A stretch of DNA of 64,000 nt. Origin: Elysia chlorotica. Lineage: Eukaryota; Mollusca; Gastropoda; Plakobranchidae. Position numbers and translations under genes: made by a program. The stretch covers positions 150,432-214,431 of the forward strand of contig RQTK01000302.1 of assembly GCA_003991915.1 (NCBI GenBank). The letters are read 5' to 3'. A model generated the notes under the pieces. The model was not told the DNA's origin. It worked only from the letters and a program-made list of their open reading frames with translations, and did no database searches. Positions 40,942 to 51,900 of the stretch are shown in pieces (the first letter of the stretch is position 1; every line of letters begins with the position of its first letter).

Positions 40942-41100
40942 ATGGCAAGTTTTGATCCAGAGGAGTCGACTAAAAAATCAGCAGATGTCATGGGTGTGAA
41001 ATATCCTATGAAACGCTTGGAGCTTTCGGTCCACAACTTCATCAAGGTCCTGGATATAGACTTAGATCGCCTGCACAGACACAGTGAAAATATAAAAAAG
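40942..41100 (+). CDS. STX17: STX17 coding exon 1
   Basis: Starts MASFDPEESTKKSADVMGVK and ends HSENIKK at gtgaaa. The exon probably begins at 40861 after a strong acceptor (ttatcttttccag), so 40861-40941 would be 5'UTR and at least one exon lies upstream. A GTG at 40927 extends the frame but is not needed as a start. Confidence 0.9.
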
Positions 41101-44100
41101 GTGAAAACTCCATTTCACATCGTTGAGATTTGCTACTTTAGTCATTTTTTTCAGAATAGTCTGAAATTAGAAAAGGTTACTTAAACTAGTAACTGGTTGC
41201 TCATTTCAAATGTGCTATGCCTATCCATTATGAAATAATTATTTAGACTTGAATTACGAATTAGGTTAATGATCAGTGAATGCTTGTAAGAAGTTGAACT
41301 TAAATTTAATGTGTTGTTCAAATTTTAGTTCATGTGAGATTCAATGAGATATAATTATTAGACATTTTTAAAAGATACATTCTTGATATAGTGGACTTAT
41401 TTGGTGCAACTGTTTCATATTCCCTGTCTATTTCTGTTTCTGGCATCTTATTTCTTTCATGTACATGTTTCTAAAACAGTTTAAGGCAAGCAGTAAAAAT
41501 AAAAAAAAATACTTTAACTTCATCAGAACATTTGGAGCAATTGTGTTGTTTCATAAAAATAGTATAAATGAAGCTTATTTTTTTTCCCATATATATCCTT
41601 AGATCTTTTCCCTGGATATTTATGTAGCGCTGTGACTAATTTAAAAGTTTGAAAGAAAAACATAAAGGTATTCAAGCACAACATTAACTATTTATTTCTG
41701 TCTTTCACAAACGAGCTTTGTCCTTAATTGTGATAGAGCTGGATTGTTTTCGTACCGTATATATTGCATAAGGAGCTAACAGAATATTATTGATAAAAGT
41801 GTTGATATTACAATTTTTTTTCCATAAAGGTGACAAGTGTCCATTTATTTTTGTTTGTGTGTGTGTGTGTGTTGTGTCTCCCCCGTTATAAAATATTCCA
41901 TAAATGTGAAATCTAAATGTAAATATAATCGAAACTGCTTAATATTTATATCCTGTATTAAATGAACTATGCCTTTTGTTTAATAAATTATTTCCGAGTC
42001 ACTAACCCCACCAACCACCCATACCCCACCCTTTTTTTTTTTTTAAAGACACTGTACAATACAAACTTGGGATAAAATAAACTTATAAACTTTAAGGCTG
42101 TCCCCAAGAGGTTTAATAAATCTTATTTCTCATCCATGCACTTAAGCTGACAAATGCTGAGGATTGGCCTGGCCTCCACAAGGAGCAAGTCAACGCATCC
42201 AGGACTGTCCAGCAGATCAAGGCCAACATCCGAGAGGTTGAGAGAGCCCGCACACAGGTCTGTAGCTGTATCATCATCATCATCATCATCATACTCATCA
42301 TCATCATCATTATCATCATCATCATCATCATCATCATCAACATCATCATCATCATCATCGTATGTGAGGCAGCCAGGGTGAACCAGGCACTGTAGCTGGT
42401 ATAAGTTTTGAGCGAGAACTCTGGAAACATAGAAAAGCTTCTCTATGTCCACCTTTTTTTATTTTCAAATGAAAATATTTATTTCTGGCTCTAGAAATGG
42501 TATAGTTTTTATACTTTTTTCAACTTCCTATTCCTACAGTTCAATTGATGGTTCTTAAGAAAGTGTAAAAAACTCCGAAAGTCTGAATTCCGACTTGTGC
42601 TCTATTCGCCCTGGTTGCTTTACATATGGTGCCATACACTCCTCCATTGGTAAACATCATCTCTACATATCACACTCTCCCTCTTGTGGCTATCACTAGT
42701 ATCAGAAATTCGGCCACACTTATTCCATGAAGCCACTTTGTTATTCCTCCAGTCATAAATTGACTTCAACCTAAGCAATGCTTTCTGGCTGAAACTCCTG
42801 TCCTCACCAACTGTTTCATGCTCTTTCTTCCCATCATGTGGCCTGTTAGTGTCATGTGCAATTTTTTAGTTCAGGTAACTCTAGCTTCCCTTCTTTTCCA
42901 TGACTCTGTAGTTTATTTTTCTGTACATATGCTGGGCAGCTTTATAATTACCAGTACGAGTAGGAAGTATGAAGGGAGAAAATCAATTACTTCATATCAA
43001 TTTATATATTTTGTGAAATTATTATTTTTTTTACAATTCCTCCTGTGCGCACACATTTTATTTATTTTCTAAGAAAGCGTAGAGATGATCATAATATCTG
43101 TATTTTCTATTCTTTGCATTCCTTATATTTTCTGTGTTAGTGTAAAGTGCAGATCACCGCAATACAAGTCAAGGCTGTCTCACAAACCATTATAATAGCC
43201 CAAGCTCTAGGGAGCTTCTTATAAAAAATGGGGGGAAAAAAGTCGAGTGACATGGTTGTTAAAAACTTATGGTCAATAATTTATAAAGTAAATACATTTT
43301 GTAACAGAGAGCAACATAAGTAACATAAGTTTCATTATAAAACTTTTTTGTTCTAATACTGTTCAAGATTTGGGTCATGGGTACAAAAGCGTTTTATTTT
43401 TTTCAAAGATGGCAGGACAGTTAACATTTAAAAAAAAAATTTGTTCTGCCAGGTTGTCGACAGAGATCTTGGACTGTTTGACTCCAAGGTTCATGATGTC
43501 AAGATGAAAGCGATATCCGCTGTGGATGAGTTTGCGATGCTCATTGGACCTGGAGTCTCAACAACAGCCAGCTCTGGCTCCGCTAGACAACGTAAGACTT
43601 ACACAGTGATGCCAATTTTCCATAAATTTACATCAGACACAAACCATCCTCTTCATAGTGAATATGAAACATCACAAAGAAGCAACAGACTAATATCAAA
43701 AAGAGCAAGAACAGATAGATATAAAAACTCTAAGAATGACAAAGAAAAATTTCCCTATGGGATAATAAAGGATTATCTTATCTTATCTTATCTTATATTT
43801 ACATTTTGAAAGAAAAGTCAGAGTTCAGTAAAGGTCTGTCAGGGGGTTATGTAATGTGTTTGTTGTTTTGTTGCTTAATGTTCAAGGTCGGCACTATATT
43901 ATAGAATATTATAGAGGTGTCCCAAGACTCATCAGTCAATTCTACATGCCGCCACACAAAAGGCATGGCAGGAAGACGTTTGGGCTATACTTAAGGGAGA
44001 CCTTTCTGATTTACCCAAAAGGGATCTTTCTGCTTTACTTAAAAGATATCTCTGTGGGCACCCACTTTTTCAATAGTTAAAATGGATGTTTTATCATACA

Positions 44101-47100
44101 TACAGTTTTAAAGGAGGACCACATCAATTTGAAACAAAGATCCGTATTAGTTTAAATTGACTAAAGTCTTGGAGTCTTTTTCGACCCCCCAGACATTTAA
44201 CTTTTAAAATGCAGACACATGTGCACATAGACATTTTTATTTGTTTTGGTGAATAGCTCAATGAATTGGAAGCCATTTTTTTAAACTATATTTATTTCAT
44301 ACTTCAGGTACAGCTGTTGAAACGGGCCATGGTTGTGACGGTACAGACTCGCCCCTCCTGCCCTGCTCACAGCCGCTGTTACAAGAAACAGTCTCAGGAA
44401 CAAAGGGAAAAAGTCAATCCCATCGTGCCACACTGACACAGGTTTTCAACCCCATGGACGATGTGGATTCAGTGGAAACATCTAGTGTGAGGAGACAGAT
44501 TGTTGATTCATATGGGCTTTGTGATTCAACTTTTGCATAAGACATTGTTGCTACTTTTGATATAATCAATAATAACTTGTATTCACTTATTTCTGCTTCT
44601 AATTTGACAAATATTTCTAAGATAAAGTAAAAACCTACTAGTGCTTTTTTTATCTGAAAATTAAGTTAGATCTAACTTTCACCCTTAAAATGAGATTTAA
44701 CTTGCACTTTGGCTTAAGTTTTACTTATAGTATACTGGTAGCACAGTGACGATGCAGCTTCCTTGATGCTAACTGATAGACCCTGTCCTACAAATACCTC
44801 TGTTATGAGGAGATTTTTAGCCGAATAGTGATTTTTTAAAATCTAAGCAGCTAATAGTGGAAGAAAATTATTTCTTTCTAGGTAAAGGTCTTTTTCCTTT
44901 TTAAATTTAATGTCTCCTAAGCTTTTAAATGGTGACGGGTCCCGCAAAATCAATGTCTAACCATTGTTTACATTATGCCAACAGAGACAGAGTGTGGGGA
45001 AACCAGGACAATAGATCACATTAACAATATTTCTATTTACATTTTTGGTAAACTTAGAGACAACAGCATGAAAAGCTGAACGCAAGAATCATCAAAATCA
45101 CAACTCTAGAGATTGTCAGTCAGGTTGTAAAACCAAAGTAACACTACGACTAATGGCATAGCCTTACTCTGTTATAGTTAAAACTTTTGATTACATTTTT
45201 CTCAAAAGCGCAAAAAGAGAAGATAGCATCTTTTAAATGTCGCCTTGCAGGGACTTTTCTTTCTCAATCAATCAAATTAAACTGACAAAGACTTTATCTG
45301 TGAGGAACATTTTTCTTTTTGCCTGGGGTGTTAATTTTCAATTCAAAAAGACAGTAAAAAATTAATATAATTATTTAAGCACAATGTCGACAGATGATTG
45401 CACCATAATAATTTCCATGCTAAATACACCACCAGGATTCTCCGGCCTATGGGAACCTGTCCGTATCCATGACAACCTACGCCCCTGCCCCAGTGACCAC
45501 CGACCTCCATGTCGCTCCGCAGCATACGGACGCGTCAAACTCCTGGGAGCAGCTACAGGAGGTGAGGCGGTCCACCGAGCAATTTTGCTCTTAACCATTC
45601 AGTCTCAGCCATGAGTACGGTCCACCGAGCAGTTTTGGTCTTAACCATTCAGTCTCAGCCATGAGTAATAACTGGCGTTGACTGGATTGGAATTCTGGGA
45701 TTAAATGGGTTAATTATTTTGGCTTCCTTGAACCTTGAACCTTGAAATGTTCGATGTTGTAGACCTTTCGATCTTTTCATCGGTCGAAATTGTATGGTCC
45801 TAGTACTAGTATGTGGCTTGCGTGGCTTAGACAATGTTTTACTGTCTCAATTAACCTAAGAGGCACATTGGCTTCTGTAATTTTTTTTTTAAATAACGAA
45901 ATATATGCAATATCACCCATAAATTCCATAACTAAGGGAATTGTGTGTAATATCATAAATGAATTCTATAATTAACAGAGAAGTGTGTAATATCACACAT
46001 GAATTCTATAATTAATGGAAATGTGTGTAATGTCACAAATGAATTCTATAATCAAGGGAAATGTGTATAATATCGCAAATGAATTCTATAATTAAGGGAA
46101 ATATGTGTTCTTTCAGACATGAATTTTATAATTAAGGGAAATATGTGTAATATCACAAATGAATTCTATAATTAAGGGAAATGTATGTAATATCACAAAT
46201 GAATTAAGGGAAATGTGTGTAATATCACAAATAAATTCTATAATTAAGGTACTCCATTGAACCTTATAAGCACAGTCTGAGATACTCACTCAGTGTACAT
46301 ACGCGGGAGGAAAAAAGAATGAATACAAAATTCTACTAACACCCTGTTTGAAAATAAAATTAGATCAGAAAAGAATCCTGGTCTTTAAGAATTGTATTTA
46401 CCAAATTTATATTGATAAACATTTCATTTTGATCTATTCTCTATCTACCTATAAATTCCGTGAGGGTTGAGAGCAAGGTGTCCCTATTTTATTGTGTTTA
46501 TGTAAACAAATTAATTTCAATTCTTTGTAAGTTATTTATTTATTTATTTAGTTATGACTTTATTTCAGAATATTGTGGAGCTGAATGATTTGGTGCATCA
46601 CTTTGCAGATGAGGTGGAGGTGGGTTCACAACCATGCACCTTTTGGAATTATTCTAATTGTTGATCGAAGCTGGCTTGAGGGTGGGGGATGTTCAAAAAA
46701 GAAGACACAGTTTTAAGGTTTTACACTCATATATTTTCCTACTCTTTCTTTTGAATAAAATATGAAGCTCTACAATTTTTGTACTGCAAACAATTAGCGT
46801 GTATACCGATATCAATTATTATGATGATGATAATAATAATAGTATTAATGTAAATAGTAATAATAATAATAATCATTGCTGCCACTCATCCATGGATCCA
46901 CAGATTTTTCAGAGATCAGCGAATAGCCTGTGGATCGTCCGCAGATCCACTTACGTGCTGTGAACCGTGCGAACGTTGGTCCGCAGTCGGTGTTTTTTTT
47001 TGCCATTTTTAGGGGCTTTTCTGTGCAGCGATCTTTAAATTTTCTGTGAAATATGGATCCACAGATTTTTTGTGGATCAGCGAATAGCCCGTGGATCCGC

Positions 47101-47905
47101 CTATGTGCTGTGAATCATCCATACGTTGGTCCGCCGTCTGTGTTTTTGGCTATATTTTGGGCTTTTCTGTGCATCGATCTTGCAATTTTCTGTGAAATTT
47201 GTAACTGCTGAAGACTTCTACTCCAATCAAATTTTCTTTCGAAATGGTTATAGGTGGGTAATTCAAAAGTTGATTATCCGTTCATTTTGCGATGTTGAGA
47301 GCAAAGTTTGACTTGGAATTGTACGGGAATTTTGATGACTCGTAGCATTTATTTCAAACAGATTCTGTGCATTCAGTGCTTTATTTAGTGATAGATCGTC
47401 CAGTCAGTTGTGGCCAGTCTAGACAAGATTCTGAACATTGTGATCGGATACTAACATGCATGACAGTCTGCCCTTTATACTTTCCAGCCCTAGCGCATTA
47501 GCTGGTTTTAGAACAGTGGAAAACACCCAAAATGGCTCACCTTCCACGCAGCTTCAAATGATTGGGCATCCAGGATAAGGATGGAATAAAGAAAGTGGAC
47601 TCAAAGCCAAGAGCTTTAAGTGGCTAGAAGAGAAAGTAGTTGTTAAAATCGATTCCATTGAGTGTTGTTGAGTCGATTGTGAAAATTGATGAAAAAATCC
47701 ATTGGGTGTTGTAGAGTATATTGTACTGTGCACCTGCTCTCCAGACTTCTCTGAGGGCCATATTTATGAGCTAAATTTACCAAATTTCTTCAACTTCTAA
47801 GCCCCAACTGGGCGTTGTCCTGTACCCACTAGTGGCTTTTGCAATCCCAGACCCCCGTGTTGAAAATCAATGGATTTAATCAAACTTGAGTGGCAGCCCT
47901 GAATG

Positions 47906-47951
<46 letters not shown>

Positions 47952-50056
47952 TAATAATATAATAATTACTATTGTAATAAAAAAGATATTTGTTATAATT
48001 ATAATGGAAGTAATAACTAACTCTATCTCCCCCATTCCAGAATGGGGTAGCCCAAACGAGATGTCACGTGAACAAAAATATGTTGGTGGTCTCAGGCTTA
48101 GACTGCCGTACGCCCATTAAAAAGAAGAGGAAGAAGAGGGAGAAGAAGAAGAGAGAGAAAGGGAGAGAGAGAGAAGAAGAAGAAGAAGAAGAAGAAGAAG
48201 AAGAAGAAGAAGAAGAAGAAGAAGAAGAAGAAGAAGAAGAAGAAGAAGAAGAAGAAGAAGAAGAAGAAGAAGAAGAAGAAGAAGAAGAAGAGGGAGGAGG
48301 AGGAGGAGAAGACGACATCGACAACGAAAAAGAAGAAGGAGGAGGAGGAGGAGGAGACGACATCGACAACGAAAAAGAAGAAGGAGGAGGAGGAGGAGGA
48401 GAAGAAGACGACATCGACAACGAAAAAGAAGGAGGAGGAGGAGGAGATGACGACGTCGACGACGAAGAAGAAGAAGAAGACAAATTTTCCATAATCCGAC
48501 TTTATGTAAAACTGAGTGGAAGTTTGATGACCATAAAAGGAAGCAACGACCATTTATGGAACCTCCACTCATGGTCTTTTGAAGTTACAATCCGCCGTTC
48601 ACCGAGGCCTTCTTGTCTGACACCTGTCTAGACACGCCATCTTCCTAGTAACATCGACGCACTGGCTCGTAGTGGTCAGTGAAGCATGTCAACCAAACAT
48701 ATCGAATGTTAAGTCATCTTTTGTTTGCCGCACCTTTCATGGTCAAGACTCGTAAATGATGTTATGGGGTGGTCGCTTCCACAGGTTAAAGACCATTTTG
48801 GTAGAGAAAATAGGTGGTCGTGGTCGCGTTGGAGAGGTGGTCGTTTTATGGGGTGTATTTATATAGTAAAAAACCAAGGGGGTGGTGGATAGCTGGTCGC
48901 TTGACCAGGTGGTCGTCTTAGACAGGTGGTCGCTTGAGCAGGTTTGACTGTATATTAATTATATTTTATTTTTTATATTGTTGATTAAATTTCAACTTTA
49001 ATTTAAAGTGCTTCAGTTTACGTTTGCTTCTTTCAGTGCTTTATAGAATTAGACTGCACTATCGTCTCACTTATCATTTATTGGATTCTAATATCAAACA
49101 TGGGCTAACAATTATTTCTTTACACTCAGTGTACCATTTTCATATTGCAACAGATAAAAGGCACATAGTTCTTGTCGAGCCCTGCATTATAGACCTTGGG
49201 TAGTAAGCACAAACACGACGAAGATTACGTCTCGTCGAAACAATTAAAATAAGAAGGCTTATGACATTCGCTATTGTTTCATTCTAGCAACAAGGGGAGA
49301 CCCTCAACACTATAGAGGAGAACATTGATTCTGCCGAGATTAACGTGAAGGAGGGAACAACCTCTTTGGCTCAGGTAAAATAATGTTTAACATAATTTCT
49401 AAATCAGATTGATCTTAATATATGAAGAGATTGTTACTGAACAAATCTCAGAGTTAATTAACTTAAATGTATTTTTTTTTGGCCAAAAAAGCATGATTTA
49501 TTCCAGATGTTGATCTTTCTGTTTTAATAAAGGTCTAGGGCAACAAAATGGTTTCTTTCTTTTTCTCTGATATCAGCAATGGTCCAATTAATCCACTCAA
49601 ATTAGATTGATATGAACCTGTGAGGAGAGTGTCATTGGTCAATCCTCAACATTCATTGGTTGTGGACTTAACTTTTTTGCTGTTTGGTTAAATAAGGGGG
49701 CATTATATATGCAGAGTGTGTGTATCTTGTTTCAATAAAGGTCTAAGGTTACAGAATTGTCGGTTCTTTTTTACCTTTTATCGAAAATGATCTACAGTAA
49801 AATCTGCTTAAGATAAACCTCTTGGGGACAACCTAAAAATTAATTTTATCTAATCGCAAGTTTATATTAAACAGAAACTTTAAAGAGAATAAAAGGGAAC
49901 TCTTGACCTGGGAACGGTTCATAGAAAGCCATAGTTTATCTTACAGAGTTTATCTTAAGTTAATTCCATTGAAATAAATTAGATTGTTGTCGATAAGAGA
50001 GGCAGTAACGTCCCTAGGCCTTCAAGGACAAGCCATTATAGTAATAGTAATAATGC

Positions 50057-50095
<39 letters not shown>

Positions 50096-51652
50096 TAATA
50101 ATAGTAATAACAATAATAATAAAAATAATAATAATAATAATAACAGTAATAGTAGTAACATTAATAATGATAATAACAATATCAGGATCTATTTTAACCT
50201 TTGCCTCTGTGTAACGTCCCAAGGCCTCCAAGTACAAGTCGGCCATGCTGCCTGTGGTTGGCGCAGTGGTTGGGGGAATGGTTGGCGGACCCATCGGTTT
50301 TGTGGCGGGGATGAAGCTTGGGGGGCTGGCCGGCGTGGTGGGTGGAGCAGCAGGTGAGTGGGCTGTAGTTTGTCTGTGTGTGTGTGAATTGGGGGGTAAA
50401 CAGGCCCCAGGATAACTTCTGATACAGAGCACAGAGACAGTTTGGGGATATCATGGCTCTGTCCCAGCTGGTCACATTATGCTGACACTGATCCAACCAG
50501 TGGGGGTCAAAATCGGAGAAATGAATTTTTGACCAGTCGTGGGTTTTGAATCGGGGATTTCCAAATTGGAAGACAAATAGAGTGGTTGGGTGTGGGGGGC
50601 GGGGGGAATAGGGAAGAGGTTAACTTTGATGTGTTCTACGTAAAATCTTTTTTTTTTTTTTAATCACATTGGGATCAAACAGTTTGAAAAATTAAGTGAA
50701 ATGGGCTGTAGTTTGTCTCTGTGTGTGTGAATTGGGGGGTAAAATCAATGATTGTATTTCCTTTGTAACATATTGTCTATTTTAAAATTGTCTGTTAGTT
50801 TTTGTAATGACATTTTTAAGATTCAACCTGACTAAAAGAAATAAATTCAGGAATAAACTCAGCCTATTTTGTCTCATAACTCAAAATACGAAACGTCTTC
50901 AATCCTATTATTTTCCGTGACCTCTGAACATTATTCCCAGAAGCTGCTTCCAGAGCTTTTATTTGTTTCATTCCATTTATTCACAACTCAAAATATGAAA
51001 TTTATTCAATTCCGTCCTTAATCCCGCCTCTACACATTATTCCTGGAGACTGCATTCTAGAGCTTTTATTTCACTCAATTTTTTTCAAATATTAAAAACT
51101 GAAATTTTTTCAATTCAGCCTTTTTTTCTGGCTTCTACACATTTATGCAAGAGGCTGATTCTAGAGCTCTTTTATTTTACTCCATTGTTGTGCTTAATTT
51201 TATATATAAACATTTCTTAAATTCCACACCTTTTCCTGACCTTTTCACATTTTATGTTTTATTCCCCAAGGATGCTTTTAGTGTTGATGTTTTTTTTAAT
51301 TGATCCATTTTTTATCATGGCAGGCTTTGCCGGGGGCCGCATGTTGAAGAAGCACCAGTCAAAGATTGATCAGGTGGAGTTGGAGAATCTGTCTGACAAG
51401 CGATCTATCTCCATCACCGAGACAAACGATTCTACCTTGGCTGAGATGGAAGGTAGGGGGACCACCCATTGTGGTTCAGAGAGCAGCACTTTCAAACAAC
51501 TGTCAAGCAACCAGGAGGACTCGAACCAGGGCGATGGAGCCGGGCAGGCTCAGGGTGGTATTGCCAGTATTACCGACATTTACAGCGGTGTCGCCTCGTC
51601 TTTTAAGAGTCTTTTCACACCACAGTCGGACGCTCAGAAGGAGAAGTCTTGA
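40942..51652 (+). CDS. STX17: Syntaxin-17, 9 coding exons
   Basis: Model: join 40942-41100, 42147-42257, 43453-43591, 44308-44486, 45436-45561, 46569-46619, 49288-49374, 50224-50353, 51324-51652; 1311 nt, 436 aa, all GT..AG and in phase. STX17 is the autophagosomal Qa-SNARE that works with SNAP29 and VAMP8 in fusion with lysosomes. Seen: N-terminal helices with RLELSVHNFIKVLDIDLDRL (human RLEPAIQKFIKIVIPTDLERL) and ASRTVQQIKANIREVE; a variable linker; a SNARE motif over about residues 231-290 with the likely zero-layer Gln at 257; then the glycine-zipper hairpin KYKSAMLPVVGAVVGGMVGG and PIGFVAGMKLGGLAGVVGGA (about 287-335), almost identical in pattern to human. The tail after the hairpin is about 100 residues, against about 30 in human. 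The ATG at 40942 is the first in-frame ATG of the exon. Confidence 0.95.
42147..42257 (+). CDS. STX17: STX17 coding exon 2
   Basis: Acceptor gcacttaag, donor acag|gtctgt. Encodes LTNAEDWPGLHKEQVNASRT and VQQIKANIREVERARTQ, equivalent to human LHEEHINAGRTVQQLRSNIREIEKL. A TCA/ATC microsatellite begins right after the donor. Confidence 0.92.
42269..42360 (+). repeat. (TCA)n microsatellite in STX17 intron 2
   Basis: About 30 ATC/TCA triplets starting 12 bases after the exon 2 donor. The open frames here (poly-Met, poly-Asp, poly-Ser) are repeat artefacts. Confidence 0.95.
42362..42630 (+). mobile_element. MITE copy 3 in STX17 intron 2
   Basis: The left end tatgtgaggcagccagggtg, aaccaggcac is mirrored by the right end gacttgtgctctattcgccc, tggttgctttacatatg. 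Sub-terminal ataagttttgagcgagaact matches copy 1. It sits just after the TCA microsatellite. Confidence 0.8.
43453..43591 (+). CDS. STX17: STX17 coding exon 3
   Basis: Acceptor tctgccag, donor caac|gtaaga. Encodes VVDRDLGLFDSKVHDVKMKA and ISAVDEFAMLIGPGVSTTAS, equivalent to the third N-terminal helix of human STX17 (KRMIDPVKEEASAATAEFL). Confidence 0.85.
43595..43800 (+). mobile_element. Possible LINE/SINE 3' tail in STX17 intron 3
   Basis: Ends tatgggataataaaggatta followed by the (TCTTA)n tail, the form of a non-LTR element 3' end. It begins just after the exon 3 donor. No reverse-transcriptase text remains. Confidence 0.6.
44308..44486 (+). CDS. STX17: STX17 coding exon 4 (variable linker)
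   Basis: Acceptor atacttcag, donor tagt|gtgagg. In phase it encodes a polar linker including DSPLLPCSQPLLQETVSGTK and RATLTQVFNPMDDVDSVETS. Its LTQVF resembles SLTQIYALPEIP of human. Reading past the donor reaches a TAA at about 44540, so a short intron-retained form would be truncated before the SNARE motif. Confidence 0.8.
45436..45561 (+). CDS. STX17: STX17 coding exon 5
   Basis: Acceptor ccaccag, donor ggag|gtgagg. Encodes DSPAYGNLSVSMTTYAPAPV and TTDLHVAPQHTDASNSWEQL, ending QE. NSWEQLQE aligns with human ESWETLEADL at the start of the SNARE motif. A 50-bp tandem duplication follows directly in the intron. Confidence 0.87.
45568..45667 (+). repeat. 50-bp tandem duplication beside the STX17 exon 5 donor
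   Basis: Two nearly identical copies of a unit with cggtccaccgagcaattttg and ttaaccattcagtctcagcc, ending atgagta, starting six bases after the donor GT of exon 5. Confidence 0.9.
45885..46255 (+). repeat. About 40-bp minisatellite in STX17 intron 5
   Basis: About nine copies of a unit with aatgaattctataattaagg and gaaatgtgtgtaatatcaca, with small indels between copies. Confidence 0.93.
46569..46619 (+). CDS. STX17: STX17 coding exon 6 (SNARE motif, first half)
   Basis: Acceptor tttatttcag, donor ggag|gtgggt. Encodes NIVELNDLVHHFADEVE, matching human ADLIELSQLVTDFSLLV. Only 51 nt long. Confidence 0.92.
46888..47200 (+). repeat. About 155-bp tandem duplication in STX17 intron 6
   Basis: Two copies, each with atggatccacagattttt, gatcagcgaatagc, cgttggtccgc, gtctgtgttttt or cggtgttttt, and ggcttttctgtgc. 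The GGATCC and tggatcc words repeat inside each unit. Confidence 0.88.
47905..47960 (+). repeat. (AAT)n microsatellite in STX17 intron 6
   Basis: About 15 AAT triplets followed by imperfect A/T text. Confidence 0.94.
48117..48482 (+). repeat. (GAA)n tract with 50-60-bp minisatellite in STX17 intron 6
   Basis: A perfect GAA/AGA run at about 48172-48290 is followed by four copies of a unit containing gacgacatcgacaacgaaaa with GGA triplets. The purine strand is almost pure over about 360 bases, so long open frames appear in several frames (poly-Glu, poly-Ser, poly-Leu) but are not genes. Confidence 0.95.
48700..48955 (+). repeat. ggtggtcg-rich repeat in STX17 intron 6
   Basis: The word ggtggtcg occurs six or so times (ggggtggtcgcttccacagg, ggtggtcgcttgagcaggtt) and the block ends caggtttgactgta. 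The reverse of this end resembles acagtaaaatctgcttaaga at 49795, suggesting related ends of a DNA element. Confidence 0.65.
49288..49374 (+). CDS. STX17: STX17 coding exon 7 (SNARE motif, second half)
   Basis: Acceptor cattctag, donor tcag|gtaaaa. Encodes QQGETLNTIEENIDSAEINV and KEGTTSLAQ. The second Gln (257) aligns with human Gln196 at the ionic layer. The residue matching human Ser202 is a Thr. Confidence 0.95.
49791..49985. repeat. Inverted-end repeat in STX17 intron 7
   Basis: ctgcttaagataaacctctt near the left and gagtttatcttaagttaatt near the right form inverted ends. Related pieces are at 33237-33395 and 42085-42120. Confidence 0.6.
50046..50175 (+). repeat. (AAT)n microsatellite in STX17 intron 7
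   Basis: AAT triplets with CAG/TAG/AAC interruptions, ending about 50 bases before the exon 8 acceptor. Confidence 0.94.
50224..50353 (+). CDS. STX17: STX17 coding exon 8 (glycine-zipper hairpin)
   Basis: Acceptor cgtcccaag, donor gcag|gtgagt. Encodes ASKYKSAMLPVVGAVVGGMV and GGPIGFVAGMKLGGLAGVVG, the two-helix membrane hairpin that targets STX17 to autophagosomes. GGMVGGPIG is identical to human. Confidence 0.96.
50425..50590 (-). mobile_element. SINE in STX17 intron 8, minus strand
   Basis: cagagacagtttggggatat, gtcccagctggtcacattat, gacactgatccaaccagtgg, then the inverted head gtcgtgggttttgaatcggg. Confidence 0.75.
51324..51652 (+). CDS. STX17: STX17 last coding exon 9 (hairpin end and tail)
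   Basis: Acceptor catggcag. Starts GFAGGRMLKKHQSKIDQVEL (human GFTGGKLIQRKKQKM). A hydrophilic Ser/Thr/Gln/Gly-rich tail of about 100 residues follows, ending SLFTPQSDAQKEKS and TGA. The tail is much longer than in vertebrates. Confidence 0.92.
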
Positions 51653-51689
51653 TCAAATATTAATGTTGTCAGTGAGCATTTCTGTAAAA

Positions 51690-51900
51690 CGAGCCTGTGC
51701 TGATACATGCATTATAAAGCCATCCTTTGTTGATTGACGGATCATAAAATATCCTGCGTTGATTTGTGCTTCATAAATCTTCTATTTATTCTGGCATCAT
51801 AAAACTATCCTGTGTTGATCCATATCTCAAAAAGCTATCCTGTGTTGATTCATGCATCAAAAAACTATCCTTTTTTTATTTATGTATCAGTGATAGTGCA
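51690..51900 (+). repeat. About 33-bp degenerate repeat in the STX17 3'UTR
   Basis: Six or so copies of a unit like tgttgattcatgcatcaaaa and aactatcc follow the STX17 stop closely. They are imperfect and AT-rich. Confidence 0.75.

Noticed and set aside
42113..42452. Poly-Met and poly-Asp minus-strand frames and a poly-Ser plus-strand frame.
   Set aside because: Created by the TCA microsatellite next to STX17 exon 2; only 42147-42257 is coding.
48068..48631. 187-aa poly-Glu frame and opposite-strand poly-Ser/Leu/Phe frames.
   Set aside because: Translation of the GAA/GGA tract inside STX17 intron 6.
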